Source of the DNA: Nemania diffusa
Lineage: Eukaryota; Ascomycota; Sordariomycetes; Xylariales; Xylariaceae
Reading direction: 5' to 3'
Assembly: GCA_038501195.1 (NCBI GenBank)
Contig: JBBPUQ010000001.1
Coordinates: 6,324,001 to 6,388,000, forward strand
Length of the DNA stretch: 64,000 bases
The position numbers and the translations under genes are program-made. The notes beneath the pieces are model-generated. The model ran no database searches, was not told where the DNA came from, and was given only the letters and a program-made list of their open reading frames with translations. Numbering within the stretch: the first letter of the stretch is position 1; each line of letters begins with the position of its first letter. Positions 13,901-26,345 of this stretch are shown here, one piece after another.

Positions 13901-16222
13901 AATATTAAAATAATTATAATATTTATAGTTTTAAAACTTTTAATATTATTAAATTAAATTGCTATATTGTTTAAAGTTTAGTTTATTTATATAAAAAGGT
14001 TTTTTTATATAAAAGCTTTAGCTTGGGCTTTTTTAATAATTAAAACTTTAATTGCGCTAATATTTTATAAAATATTTTAATATTTTATATTATATTAATT
14101 ATTTAAATAAAAATTGTTTAATGTTAATGTTTAATCTTAAATATATATGTTTTTTTTTATTATATAATAAAAATATATTAAATCTATTAAAAATTAAACT
14201 ATTTTATTTTCGGTTTTAAAATTTAAGTTATTATTAAATTTATTGTTGTATAAAAAATTTTTATCACTTTTATAGTCTAGTATAAATATATTATATTTTT
14301 TATATAATAGAGCTTTTTACTTTAAAGTATTATATATAACAAAATATTGCTTTTTTGTTTTCGATTTTTTTTATTAGCTGTAATTAATAAACTAATAACT
14401 AGGTTTTTTGTAAATAAAGCATTTTTTGTTATTTTTATTATTTTTATTATATAATTGTTGTAATTTTTAGCGAAAGTTTTTTTTAAAGCTATAATTATAC
14501 GATTGTTTTAAATATTTAATATTATATTGTTTATTAACAAAATAAACATTTGTTATATAATAGTAGTTTACTTTTTAATTAAAAAAAACCTACAGCGTTA
14601 TTTATAAGTTAGAAAATAAAGTTTTATATATAAGTTTTTAATTAATTAAAGCAGATTCAAGCTTAAATATACTAAAGTATATTTATATAACTGTTATATA
14701 AAATAGTATTTTTTTATAATAGTTAGATCTTAAAATATATTATATAAATTAGAGTTTATTAATTATAGTTTTTAATATTTTAAATATTATTTTCGTTAAG
14801 TTATTTTATTTTATTTATATAAAAATAGTAATAGTTTAATCGATTTAATACTAACTATGGTTAATTGTTATATTAAAGTAATTATTAAATATTATATAAA
14901 TTTTATTTTATTTATATATTGAATCAATATAATTGAAATAATATTATTTGGCTTTTTTTTTTAATACAAAAGAAAATATTGTATAATATTATCTTTTAGT
15001 AATTTTAAGTCGACGATATATCGAAATAAAAATTTAAGCTTTATTATACAATATATTATATAACTTACTGCTATAGTTTCAATCAAATCGCTATATTTTA
15101 ATAAATGTAATAAATTAGGCTGTTTTAATTGGACTATTGTAAATAATCTAAGTAAAAGAAAGTTTATATAACTGATTTTTGTATGTAAGTAAAAGTGCAA
15201 AATATACAGTAGGAATTTTGAAAGTAGGTATAAATTTTTGAGTTTTTATTTATATAAAAGGACTAGATATTTGATTATTTATACTAAGTACTATATAGCG
15301 TGCTAGTGTCGCTAGTTTTGGTATAGTCGGTTATAGTACTAAAAGATCTGTTTATACAATAAAAAGTTTTAATATGCTTGCTAGTATAAATACTAAAGCT
15401 AATATTATTTATATAAACATATTATCGTTTGATTTATAATTATTTTTATTTTTATATTTTTTAAAAATATAAATAAATTTGTTATTATATATTGTACTAT
15501 ATAGTCAGATATTTAAGTTATATTTGACTATAATATCAAATTTTTATTTAAATATACAATTTATATTTATAAATATAAATCTTGTTTATTTATTAAAATT
15601 TATTGCAAATGTTTATATAAATTGTTTGCTTTCGATTTTTAGTTATATATAGTTATATAAATATCATATAAAATATATTGTCAATTTTATAAGTTCTAAA
15701 AAAGTATTAAAATTAATAGTTATATTTTAATATTTTAGATCTATTTTTTTTTTTTAAATTTTTATTTAAATACTGCTATTTTCGGCTATATTTTTATATA
15801 TAAAATTATTTTTATTATATAAAGCTGTTAAATTGTCGTTTTAAACTTGTTTAGCTGCTGTAGCTACTGCTGCTGCTGCTACTTTTATCGTCGATGTTGA
15901 TATAATTGTAAAAAGTAAAAAAGTAGAGGTTATAAAATAAATAAAGTAGTTGAAAAAGTAAATATATAAAATGGCTTATAGTTTTATTGATTTTTATATA
16001 AGAGTTAATCAAATTATTGTAAAAAAAACTTTAATTTTTTAATAATTAAGCTTTATTTATTTAATAGTTAATTTAATATATTTTTAGCTAATCGATAAAA
16101 ATAGTAATTTATTTTTTATATAAAAAGAAAAAAGATATAGCATAAAGATTATTTTTGATAATAACTAGTTTTTGCTTTTTTATTTTGCTAATTTGTAATT
16201 GTATTCTGCAATTATTAATTAA

Positions 16223-16530
16223 TATTAGTAGAACTTTTTATATGTATATATATAAAAAAATTTAAAGTAATCTGTAAGGTTTAAGGTTTGTTTCTAAGTT
16301 TTAAGGTTTTGTATTGATTTATATGTATATTTTATAAAAAGAAGTATGACCAGAAGGGTTGTATATAGGTTATTTATATGTGTGTGTGTGTAAAACCTGT
16401 GGGTCCTGTGGATTCCAGTGGGTCTCTGTATTTTTTATCTATTTGGTTACCAGATAAGGGTCCTGGTCCAAGTCTTGGTCATATATATTAAGTGTGTATG
16501 TATAGGTCCTGTTAAATCATTGGTTCAACA
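16223..16530. repeat. 308-bp LTR, right end of copy 2
   Basis: Starts TATTAGTAGAAC and ends TTCAACA. This is the least mutated of the LTRs in its second half, where words such as 'cctgtgggtcctgtgg' survive. Confidence 0.88.
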
Positions 16531-16535
16531 ATAAT
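16531..16535. repeat. Target-site duplication ATAAT (right, copy 2)
   Basis: Matches 10610-10614. Confidence 0.8.
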
Positions 16536-19500
16536 TAATATAATTTTTAACTTTTTATTTTTAAATTAAAATTTATAATAAAAAAAAAAATTTTTTATTA
16601 ATAATATTAAAAAATAAAGTTTTATTTATTTAATAAAAACTTAAAGCTTTTATTATTAATATAAAATTTAATTTATTTTTTACTTTTTTTATAGTTTTTT
16701 TTTTATTTGTTATTTATAATTGTTTAAATATTTATAGCAATTTTTTAATTAATATATAAATAATTAATAATATTAGTTTTATTTAATTTTTAATATTATA
16801 TTTAATTTGATTTTTTTTTATTAAATAAATATTGTTTTTAATATTTTATAAAATTAATTTGTTTTTTATATTATTAACAACTTTTTATATTTTATAATTA
16901 TTATTATTTTTAATAAATTAATTACTTTAAATAAAAAAGCTATTTTATTATATATATAATATAAAATATAACAAGTTATTTTAAAAATAGTTTATTATTA
17001 TTAACTAATATAAAAAGTTTATAACATTAAAAATTAATATTTATAAAATAATAAAAATATAAAATTTATTATAATGTTATAAAAATATTTAAAAATATTA
17101 AAATTAAATAGTAAAAATTACTATAAAAATTTTAAAAATAATTTATAAATGTTATATAAAATAATTAATTTATTTTGTTTTTTTTTAAAAAAATTAAAAC
17201 AAATATAATAATATAATATAATAAAAATAAATTATATAAATTATATAAACAAAGCTAAAAAAATAACTTAAAAATATTAAATTAAATAATATTATATTTT
17301 TGTTTTATTATAATTTATATATTAATTTTTTATAAACTATTATAATTATTTTATTTAATTATTAATTATAAATTTATATTTAAATTAAAACTAATTTATT
17401 ATTTAATTTAATAATTAGTTTTTATTTTGCTGCTTTTTTTAATTATATTATTTTTAATTTTAACATTTTTTTTTTATAACATTTAAAAAACAATATATAT
17501 AATATATTAATTTTATTATAAAAAACTAGCTAAAAATATAATTAAATAAATTTAAAATTAATATTATTATAAATATATAAATATATTTTAGTTTAAAATA
17601 TATTTATTAAAATATAATTATTTATTATATTAATAAAAACTAAAAATAATAACATTTTTTAATTAATATATAAAATATTAAATTTAAAAATATAAAATTT
17701 AATTTTTTTTTATTTTATAAAACTTTTAAAAATATTAATTTTTATATATTAATATAAATAATAATAACTAATAATAAATTAAGTTTTAAACTTTAATATA
17801 TTTAATAAGTTTTAAAATATAACAATTAATTTAAAACAATTGTTTATTTATTATATTTTTTTTATATTATATAACTTATTTTTAAAACATTATTTAAATT
17901 GTTAAATATTAAATATATTATTAAAAATATAAACATTACTAAAAAAAAAATAAATAATATATAAAAAAAAAATATATTATTATATTAATTAAATTTAATT
18001 ATTTATATAATAAATATAATATAGTTTTATTTTATATTTAAAATATATTAATTAATATATTTATTAATTATAAATTTATTAATTAATTATTTATATTAAT
18101 ATAAATATAAAAAAACAAAAATATTTTTGCTTTTTTTAATAATATTTAATTATTTATAGTGTTATATTTTTTTTTAATTTTTTTAATTTTATTTAAAATA
18201 TAAAAATTAAATAAAATTTAACTTTTATTATATTTATTAAAACAATTATATTATAATATATAATTAAAACTTATATTAATAAAAATTATTTATTAATAAT
18301 TAAGTTTATTTTTATTTATAATATTTAATTATATATTAATTATATAATAAAAATTAAATTAATATTTTTTTAATTTATAAATAAGTTTAAATTATTTAAT
18401 AAAAACTAAATTAGTTATATTTTTAATAATTTATAATTTATTTTTAAATATTTTAGTTATTATAAAAATTAAATTAAATAAAAACTATTAAATAATATTT
18501 AGTTTTTTAACAAAAATAATTTAAAATTATTATTAAAAAACTTTAAAACTAATAAAAAAAAAATTAATAAATATATAATTAAAACTTTTAAAAATAATTA
18601 TAATTTTTTAATTTTTGTTTTATTTTTTTATTTTTTATTTAGTAATTTTTTAATAACTTTTAATATTTTTTTTAAAAAATAACAAAAATATTTTAAATAA
18701 ACTAAATTAAATAAACAATATAAAATTAACATTATTATTTATTTAAAATAAATATATTAAAATTATTAATAAAAATATAACTGTTATATTTATATTATAG
18801 CTATATAAACTGTTAATATTAATAAATTTATAATTATAATATAATTAAATTTTAATAAAGTAATAATATTATTTTTATTATTTTATTTTATATTATATTA
18901 ATAAAAAAAATAAAAAGTTTTATTTAGTTAATAATTTAATAAATTTTATAAATATATTATTAATATATATTTAAAACTATATAATTATTTATAGTTTTTT
19001 TATTTTATATAATAATACTAATTTATTTTTAAACTATAATAATAACTAAAATATTTTTATATTTTAAATTATAATTAAAAATTAATAGTTAAAACTAGTT
19101 GTTTTAGTTTAAAATATATTATATATTTAAATAAAAACTATTATTTTAAAAAAAATTTAAAGCTAGTTTTGTTTAATTTATTAGTTTAATTATTTTTATA
19201 TTTTTTTAAAACTGTTTTAATTTATATTTATAATTTCTGTTTTTTTATAAATTAATATTATAAAAAATAATAATATATTATATAATAATAAAAAAACTAA
19301 TAAATAATTAAAACATTATTTAAATATTATATAAAAAATATTTTAATTATTTAATTTATTTTTAACTAATATTTTTTATTAATAAATATTTAATATTTTA
19401 GTAAAACTAATATAAAAAAATAATAAATTAAAATTTGTTTTTAAAAATATTGCTAAAAATAGTATTAAAATTAAAAAATTTAAAAAATTAAATATATTAT

Positions 19501-22500
19501 ATATATTAAAACAAGCAAAAAAAATAAAGCATATAAAAAATAATACTGTTATAACATAAAAAAATAATTGCAAAAAAAAGCAAAAAAAGCAAAACTAAAT
19601 ATAGTTAACTAATAACTAGTTTTAACAAAAAACAATTTATATTATATTAAAACATTAAATTATTTAGTTTTTATAATTTTATAATTTTTAATATATTATT
19701 AAAAATATTTTTAAACTAATTATATATTAATTATATATTAATTATATATTAATTTTATATTAAAAATATATAAATAAAATTTTAATTTATATTTTAATTA
19801 TATATAAACTATATTTTAATTATATATTATTAATAATAAACAAAAATATATAATAAAAAAACTAATAAAATAAATTTAATAAATTTAATAAATATAATAA
19901 TATAATTTATAACTAATTATTTTTAATATAAATTTATTAAAATAATAAATTTTAATTTATATTTTATTTATAATATATATAAATATTATAAAAATATAAT
20001 TTTATTTTATATATAATAATTTAAATATAAATAAATATTTTAAAACTATATTTTTTATTTATTATTTTAAAAATAATATTTTTTAAAACTTTTTAATAAT
20101 ATAAATTAATAATTTTATTTTATATAATAATTTATATTTATTACTTTAAAATAATTAAAATATTAATATTTATATATTTTATTAAATATTTATATATATA
20201 AAATATTATATTTAATTTATTATTTATTTATAAATTAATATATTTTAATAATAATAATTTAATATTTTTTAATTTTTTATTTTATTATATATAATTATTT
20301 TATATTTTAAATAATTAAATTTTTTTTTTAGTTTTTTTAATTAAAAAATTATAAATATTTTTATATTTATTTAATTTATAACTTTTATTTTATTATTTAT
20401 TTATTTTTTAATTTATATATATATATATATTAATATTATATTTATTATTTATAATAAATTATTAAAATTAAAAATTTGTTTTTATTATTTTTTTATTAAT
20501 ATTGTTTTTATATTAATTTAATATTAATTTTATATAATAATTATTAAATAATTTAATAAAAAATATATTATATTTATTATTAAAATTAATAATAAGTTTT
20601 TATTTTAATAATTTTTTATTATTATAATTTTTATTAATTTTAATTAATAAATATTTAATATAAAAATATTAATTTATTTAAATTTTTTATTAAAAAAAAA
20701 TTTTTTTTTAATTAAATAAATAGTATATTATATAATTAATAAAAAAAATTTTAGTTTTATATTAATTTTTTTTTATTGCACTTTTTTTTTTTTTTTTTTT
20801 TTATTTATTTAATTTTTAATTAATTACAAACTTTTAAAAATTTAGCTGTATTTTTTTTTTTAAAAATAATTTTTAATATTTTATTTAATTTTAATATATA
20901 TATTTATTTATTTATATTAATTTTTATTTTAATTAATTATTTAAATATTTAATAAATATTTTATAAATAATTTTAAAAACTTTTAACTTTTTAAATACTG
21001 CAAAAATAAAACTTAATTATTTATAAATTTTTATATTATAAAAGTTTATATATATATTACTAATTTATTTTTTTTATAACATATTTATAAAAATATTATT
21101 ATTATATTAAAATATTAAATTTATTAAAAATAATTAATTTAATTTAAAAATTATTTTAATATATATTATAAAAAAAAAAATTAAATTTATATTTTAATTA
21201 TATTAAAAATTAATAATAGCTAATATATTTTTTGTTTTAATTTTTATATTAATTTTTGTTTTAATTTTTTAACTATATTTATAACAAATATTTTAAATAA
21301 ATTATTACTATTTATAATTTTGTTTTTTTTTAAATTTAATATAAAATAGTTAATTTTTTTTTTATTAAAATTAATTTTAATAAAAAAAAAAAAAATTTTT
21401 ATAACAATTTTAATAAATATAATTTAAATTATTATTATTATTTTATTAAAAATTTTAAAGTTAAAAATATTTATTTTTAAAATTTTTAAAAATATTTATA
21501 AAATTTTATATATAATATTATTTTTATTTTAATTTATTTTAAATATTTATTTTTATTAATTAAAAAATAAAAATTTATTTATAATAAAATTTATAAAATA
21601 TATATAATTTAATTAAAACATAAATTAATATATAACTAATTATTATATAAATTATTTAATTTAAATAGCTTTAGTTTTTTATTTTTAGTTTATATTATAT
21701 TTATTAAAAAAAACAATAAATAATATATTTTATAATTTAGTTTTATATATTAAAAAGCTTACTATTAATTTTTAGATTTTTTTATAATATTTATAAAAGT
21801 ATTAAATAGTTTTTATTTGTTATATAAATTAAAATTAATATATAAATTAATATAAATAACTAATTTAATAAAAATTAATTTATAATTTTTATTTTTTATA
21901 AAAATAAACTTTATTTTTTATATTAAATAGTTTTTTTTATAAAATTAAAACTTTTTATTTTTATTTGTACTATTTTTATTTTTTAATTTATAATATTTTA
22001 TTAATTTAAAAATTTAATTTAGCTATAAAAAAACTATTTGTTTATTTTAATTTATTTAGTTTTAATATTTTTAAACTTTATATATTTTTTATAATAAAAA
22101 AATTAAACTTTTTTTATATTTTTATTAATAAATAATTTATTAATATTATAAAATAAAAATTTTTATTTTTTAAAATTATTATTGCTTATATTTTGTTTTA
22201 TTAACAATTTATATAAATTATTTATTTTTAAACTTTATTATTATATTAATTTTTGTATTAATTTTATTTTATTTTTTTAATTATTAAATATTATAAATTT
22301 TTAAATATTACAAATTATATTTTATAATTTTTTTTTAAAACATAAAAACATTTTTAACTTTTTATATTAATATTTTAATTATTTTTAATATTTTATAAAA
22401 AATTTTCAGTTTTAATTATTTTATTAAAAAGTTTAATATTAATAAAAATAAATATTTTTTTATTTTTAGCAGTAGTTATTTTTAAAATAATAATATTTAA

Positions 22501-23170
22501 TAGTTTTTTAATAACTTTAATTATTTTTTTTGTTTTATTTATAATTTAACTAATTTAGTTATTTTTTTATTTTATTTTTTAAATTTTTTTTTAAAAGTTT
22601 TTTTTATTTTTAAAACTAATTATTATAAATTTATAAAATTTAGTTATTAAAATTTATTATATTATTTTTATTTATAAATTAAAATATAAATTAATATAAA
22701 TTTTAATTTATTATTATTTTTAATTTATTTTAATATTTTTTATTATTAAGTTTTAAATTAACAATAATATATTATTATATAAACTTTTTTATAAATTTTA
22801 TATTTACTGTTTTTTTTTTAATTTTATAACTTAAAAATATTATTTATAAAATTTAAATATTAAATAGTTAATATATATAATAAAAACTTAATATAATTTA
22901 TATTATATTTTTATAATAATTTTAAATAATATAAATAAAACTAAATAATATTAATATATATAATTTTTTTTATATAGTTAATATAACTTTTTTTTAATAG
23001 TTTTATATATTTTTTATATTTTTACTTTTATTTTAATATTATTTTTTTTTTAAATTTTATATATAATAATATATTTGTTTAATAGCTATTACTTAATTAA
23101 TACAATAATTAAAACATATATTTTTTTTAGTTATTATTTTTAATTTATTATTTTTATTATTTAACTCTGT
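16536..23170. other. Right AT-rich segment, unassigned
   Basis: About 6.6 kb of almost pure A/T with long runs of A or T. It was not resolvable into elements by eye. No third copy of the LTR is visible. The only frame of note (19379-19573, minus) is a hydrophobic composition artefact. Confidence 0.6.
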
Positions 23171-23541
23171 TTTTAATATATACTATTTTAAGTGGATACT
23201 TAAGTAGGCGCTTAACTTATCGAACTTATAGGTCTATTTGGGCGCTCGCTAAGAACCCATGGGTGCTTGGCGGGCGCCCATGGGTTGGGTTTTGTCAAAG
23301 CCTAGTGGGTGGCTAGAAAGGAGGTCTAGAAGCCGTCTAGCTATATAGCTTGTGGCACAGCTACAAGCCTGTGGATTAGCAGGTGGTTTGCCACCCGCCC
23401 TGTCACATCATCAAGCGTGGATGATATGGAGAGACTATCTAATCTTTTTGGCGTTTGAAATTTACGGCTGGTGGCTGTGTGGACTGTGGGCCAGGGATGC
23501 CGGTACCGACAAACCTACAATCTCAGTACCTTTCAACCTTT
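23171..23541. other. Transition from AT block to gene region
   Basis: Base composition returns to normal. 23265-23310 contains 'gggcgcccatgggttgggtt', similar in style to hAT subterminal sequence and to the words near 830-880. The rest is the 3' flank of the transporter gene. The frame at 23352-23642 (plus) starts with a non-ATG codon, overlaps that gene antisense and is not supported. Confidence 0.4.
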
Positions 23542-25641
23542 CTACTTGCTTAACGAGAAGCTTTTATCCTTGTCCTGATGGGCGGAACGCTTGTTTAGAC
23601 CTGTTGCGGCAACCTCCTCGATATCGAGACTCCTTCCGGTAGCGAATTTCTGAGGCCGGTGAACAGAAGTAGCGTCCTTGTCTTGAATAACGAGCAGTGG
23701 GGGGTTTTCGCGGTAATATGCATCCAAATCTTCTAATGTCCTATTAGCTGTCTCAGGGAAGACGGCCCATATAATCGGTAAAATGACAGCGTTAACCACG
23801 GCCCAAATGACATAGAATTTCCATCCGAGATTTTGTATGCCGACCGGAGTAACCTCAACCACAAGGAAGTTCGTGATCCAGTTAACCATCGTGGCTGCCG
23901 CCGCACCCTTGGTTCTCATAGGCAGACTGTTTATCTCGGTAGGGTATAACCAGGGTACTCCTAGCATTCCGAGGCCAAAACCAATGTAGTATATGAAGAA
24001 CCACACTACCGTAGCTTTAGCGACCTCGGTTTGGAATAGATATCCCGGCTTTTCAGTGAAATACAGAAGCACTGCTATGAGGATGAAGCAGATTAATTGG
24101 ATAAGGGTTGAGACGAGCATCATCACACGCCGTCCGAACCTCTCAACCATTGGAGCTGCAATTAAGGATGCGAAGAGATACGAGACCGACGCGAGAGCAG
24201 CAATCAACCGCGCCATCTTATCTTCGAGACCGACAGACTCTATTAGGAGTGTAGGTAAATAATAACTGGTCCAGATCAGTATCAGGCTATGAAAATCTCA
24301 CAGAACTATAGGTAACCATCCTACCTCATGACATTGATACCGCCAAGTTGCTGGAAAGCCTGAGCACCGGCGCCAAGGAGAAGTCGTCGTATTGTGTTAG
24401 TACCTGTCGTTGTTCGACCTCGGAGTAAATCTCGCCATTTGATAGCATTTTTTCGTTCATACTCTACGCTGAACATGATCTCCTGACGCTCGGAAACAAC
24501 TATTGGATCATCGACTAGCTTATCCTCGAGATCGGCTAAAATTAAGCTGGCTTCATCTACTTGTCCATGGGCAAGCAGCCATCTGTTTACGACATGGTGA
24601 GACGGGCTTATAGGGAAGGAAAGGAAAGGCCTTCAGTTAGTTACCTTGGAGATTCAGGGAGCCAGGGCACAGTGCTGAAGAGCACAGCGCAGAAAAGTAG
24701 CTGAATTGCTAACGGAAGTCGCCATCCAACAGGACCTCCGACATATGATAGTCCCTAGACTTGTCAGTGCTTCGTACCATGGGTCACCTAAGTCTGAGTG
24801 ACTAGGCTTGGGATTTCCGGGTAGAAAAAGGTGCGACAGTTAACTTACATACTATTCAGTTGTCAGCATTCATCCTAAATACTTTCCAATTGTATGTAAA
24901 AAGGCTTACATTAATCCAGTTACTCAACATGAATCCAAAAATATTCATACTTAACTCGAAGACAACGAGCTTACCGCGGTTGCCTATCTTTGATGTCTCA
25001 GTCTGCCAAACTGGTGCAGTAGCAGTGTTAATTCCATTTCCTACACTGATTAAAAAATTAGTTACATTAGCTAGCAGAAGGTGTAACTTTCATTTACTTA
25101 CCCGGTAACAATACGGCCAACAATCATATGAGGCACGCTGAAAGAAGACGCTTGTAGAATTGCTCCGACCGTCATGATGGCAGTTCCAATGATAACTGTC
25201 TTCCTGCGACCCAGATTTTCGCCGATGGAGAAAGCCAGCAACGCCCCTAAGAAGCAACCAATGGTATAGATAGAAGTGACGATCGAACGGATGTTAGTCT
25301 TCTCTGGGCCGTCGAGGTCGTGGACGTCAAGATAGTCCTGCGTGATCACAACGCCGCCTAAATTGTAGATAAGGCTCGGAGCGCTGTAGGGTTACATCCA
25401 TGACTTACTGAACCTATTGGAAAGTCATTAGTAAAGTTTACATTGTATAGGAAACTCTGGTGTCGGCCTTACACTCCCTGATCGTAACCAAACAAACTCA
25501 TATCGGTTGCACAAGCAACCTAGATACCAAGTTAGCAAAAACTATGTTCGAAAGGACTTTCAGGATGCGTGCCGTTATCCAGAATGTGAGCCATTTGCCC
25601 CTGAGCCCAAAATAGGGCTTTTTCGCATTCCGCAATGTCAT
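23542..25641 (-). CDS. MFS sugar transporter, nine exons with two microexons
   Basis: A 535-aa major facilitator sugar/H+ symporter of the fungal hexose/lactose-permease type, expected in the plasma membrane with 12 helices. Exons (minus): 25641-25573, 25519-25473, 25413-25409, 25357-25102, 25045-24910, 24851-24849, 24754-24645, 24582-24325, 24265-23542. Family signatures appear in order: PYFGLRGKW near the N-terminus, FGYDQGVFSGVVIT in TM1, GENLGRRK in the first loop, GNGINTATAPVWQTE, LPESPRW before the central loop, QQLGGIN, ERFGRR and PETANRTLEDLD after TM12. The ATG at 25641 has an in-frame TAA just upstream. The 5-nt exon GTTCA is needed to keep frame and to spell GVFSGVV. The 3-nt exon TAT supplies the aromatic residue usual in 'WINYGLS'. 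Intron 1 (25572-25520) starts with GC instead of GT. No stop or frameshift is seen, so the gene seems intact although it abuts the decayed block. Substrate is unknown. Confidence 0.9.
24849..24851 (-). other. 3-nt microexon TAT in the transporter gene
   Basis: Bounded by 'gaatag' and 'gtaagt'. Flanking introns are 58 nt (24909-24852) and 94 nt (24848-24755). It adds Tyr in 'WIN-Y-GLSYVGG'. A single 155-nt intron without it also keeps frame but drops the Tyr, so this exon is likely rather than certain. Confidence 0.6.
25409..25413 (-). other. 5-nt microexon GTTCA in the transporter gene
   Basis: Bounded by 'caatag' (end of a 59-nt intron, 25472-25414, with branch site ctaatgac) and 'gtaagt' (start of a 51-nt intron, 25408-25358). 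Inclusion gives GGA-GTG-TTC-AGC, the conserved G-V-F-S. Skipping it shifts the frame. Confidence 0.8.
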
Positions 25642-26288
25642 TGTTTAATGAATTCTAAAATGTTAGTTTAGGCAAATAAGTGAGTGAGGAGTTGTATGGA
25701 GATAAATATACCGAAACACCCCAAGAACATTCCCTAAATAGTGCGAGTGGTATCATCTCCGCACTGAAAATGCTTGGCTTGGGGTAAACGTCACTAGTGA
25801 CTGAGAGTCTACTTATAAATCAATTGAAACAATTATCTGAAGCCCATCTGTATAACCACGGTTAGCAATATACTCAGGTCAAGACCCAGGGAAAAAAAAA
25901 ATAAAAAAATAAAAAACATACAACACCAGGGATTCGCTGGTCGTCACCGACCCAACTACTGATCTGGCGGTATCCGGCTTAGCTATGGGGGAGCGGACGG
26001 GACCCCGCGTTTTCCAGATCCTATGGTCGTATGTGATAGAACATCCTCTATGTATAGACTATATACCTAACCTAGTTCGTATTACAATATAGGATCAGCG
26101 AATATAGTGGGCCGAGAATCAATGCTGTACTAGAGTTGACTTGTTTTCTAGTATAGAGTTGTGAAAAGACCGCGGCGCCTCAGCACTAAGTTCTAAATTT
26201 ATTGTCTACAGTACATACGCAGTAGGCAGAAAGTTACTTAAAAGCCGTCACTTATCTGCCGGCCGGTCACGGGTAGATCTGATCACCA

Positions 26289-26345
26289 CCGCCCCCGCCC
26301 CCGCCCCCGGCCCCCCTCTCCCGGGCGTTCCCCGCGTTTCCCCGC
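26289..26345. promoter_or_regulatory. Cluster of CreA-type sites and G-quadruplex motif
   Basis: The C-rich block contains five matches to the reverse complement of the CreA/Cre1 consensus SYGGRG: CCCCGC at 26293, 26299, 26330 and 26340, and CCCCGG at 26305. On the minus strand the same block gives one run of six and three runs of five G, separated by 1-2 nt, a strong G-quadruplex pattern. It lies about 650 bp upstream of the sugar-transporter ATG, where carbon-catabolite repression would make sense. Function is inferred. Confidence 0.5.

Larger units (their letters stand above)
10615..16530 (-). mobile_element. LTR retrotransposon copy 2 (complete, decayed)
   Basis: A structurally complete element of 5916 bp: left LTR 10615-10922, right LTR 16223-16530, both 308 bp, flanked by ATAAT duplications. 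The left LTR starts TGTTGG and the right ends CAACA, the usual ends of Ty1/copia-like elements. The interior matches copy 1 but keeps many more G and C, including CpG ('tcga', 'tcg'). No intact frame remains; the longest (14961-15200, minus, starting at a non-ATG codon) is not convincing. The A-rich strand is minus, and a T-run lies just inside the left LTR (about 10927-10940), so I infer that the coding strand is minus. Reverse-transcriptase and integrase motifs cannot be read with confidence, so the superfamily rests on the termini. Confidence 0.88.
880..23170. other. Gene-free AT-rich isochore (RIP-type decay)
   Basis: About 22 kb is almost entirely A and T, with sharp boundaries on both sides. 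The remaining G and C sit mostly in contexts such as TTG/CAA, AGC/GCT and AAC/GTT. The few open frames here (for example 14961-15200 and 19379-19573, minus) consist of I/L/F/N/K/Y and are composition artefacts. Where two copies of the same repeat can be compared, differences are overwhelmingly C-to-T or G-to-A transitions, as expected from fungal repeat-induced point mutation. No tRNA, rRNA or host gene is visible inside. Confidence 0.9.

Noticed and set aside
14961..15200. 79-codon minus-strand frame in LTR copy 2
   Set aside because: It starts with a non-ATG codon and is made of residues favoured by A/T-rich codons. It lies in the interior of a decayed element and shows no readable domain.
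19379..19573. 64-codon hydrophobic minus-strand frame in the AT block
   Set aside because: A chance frame in almost pure A/T, mostly Phe, Ile, Leu and Asn, with no family resemblance.
23352..23642. 96-codon plus-strand frame at the right edge of the AT block
   Set aside because: It starts with GTG and overlaps the end of the transporter gene antisense.
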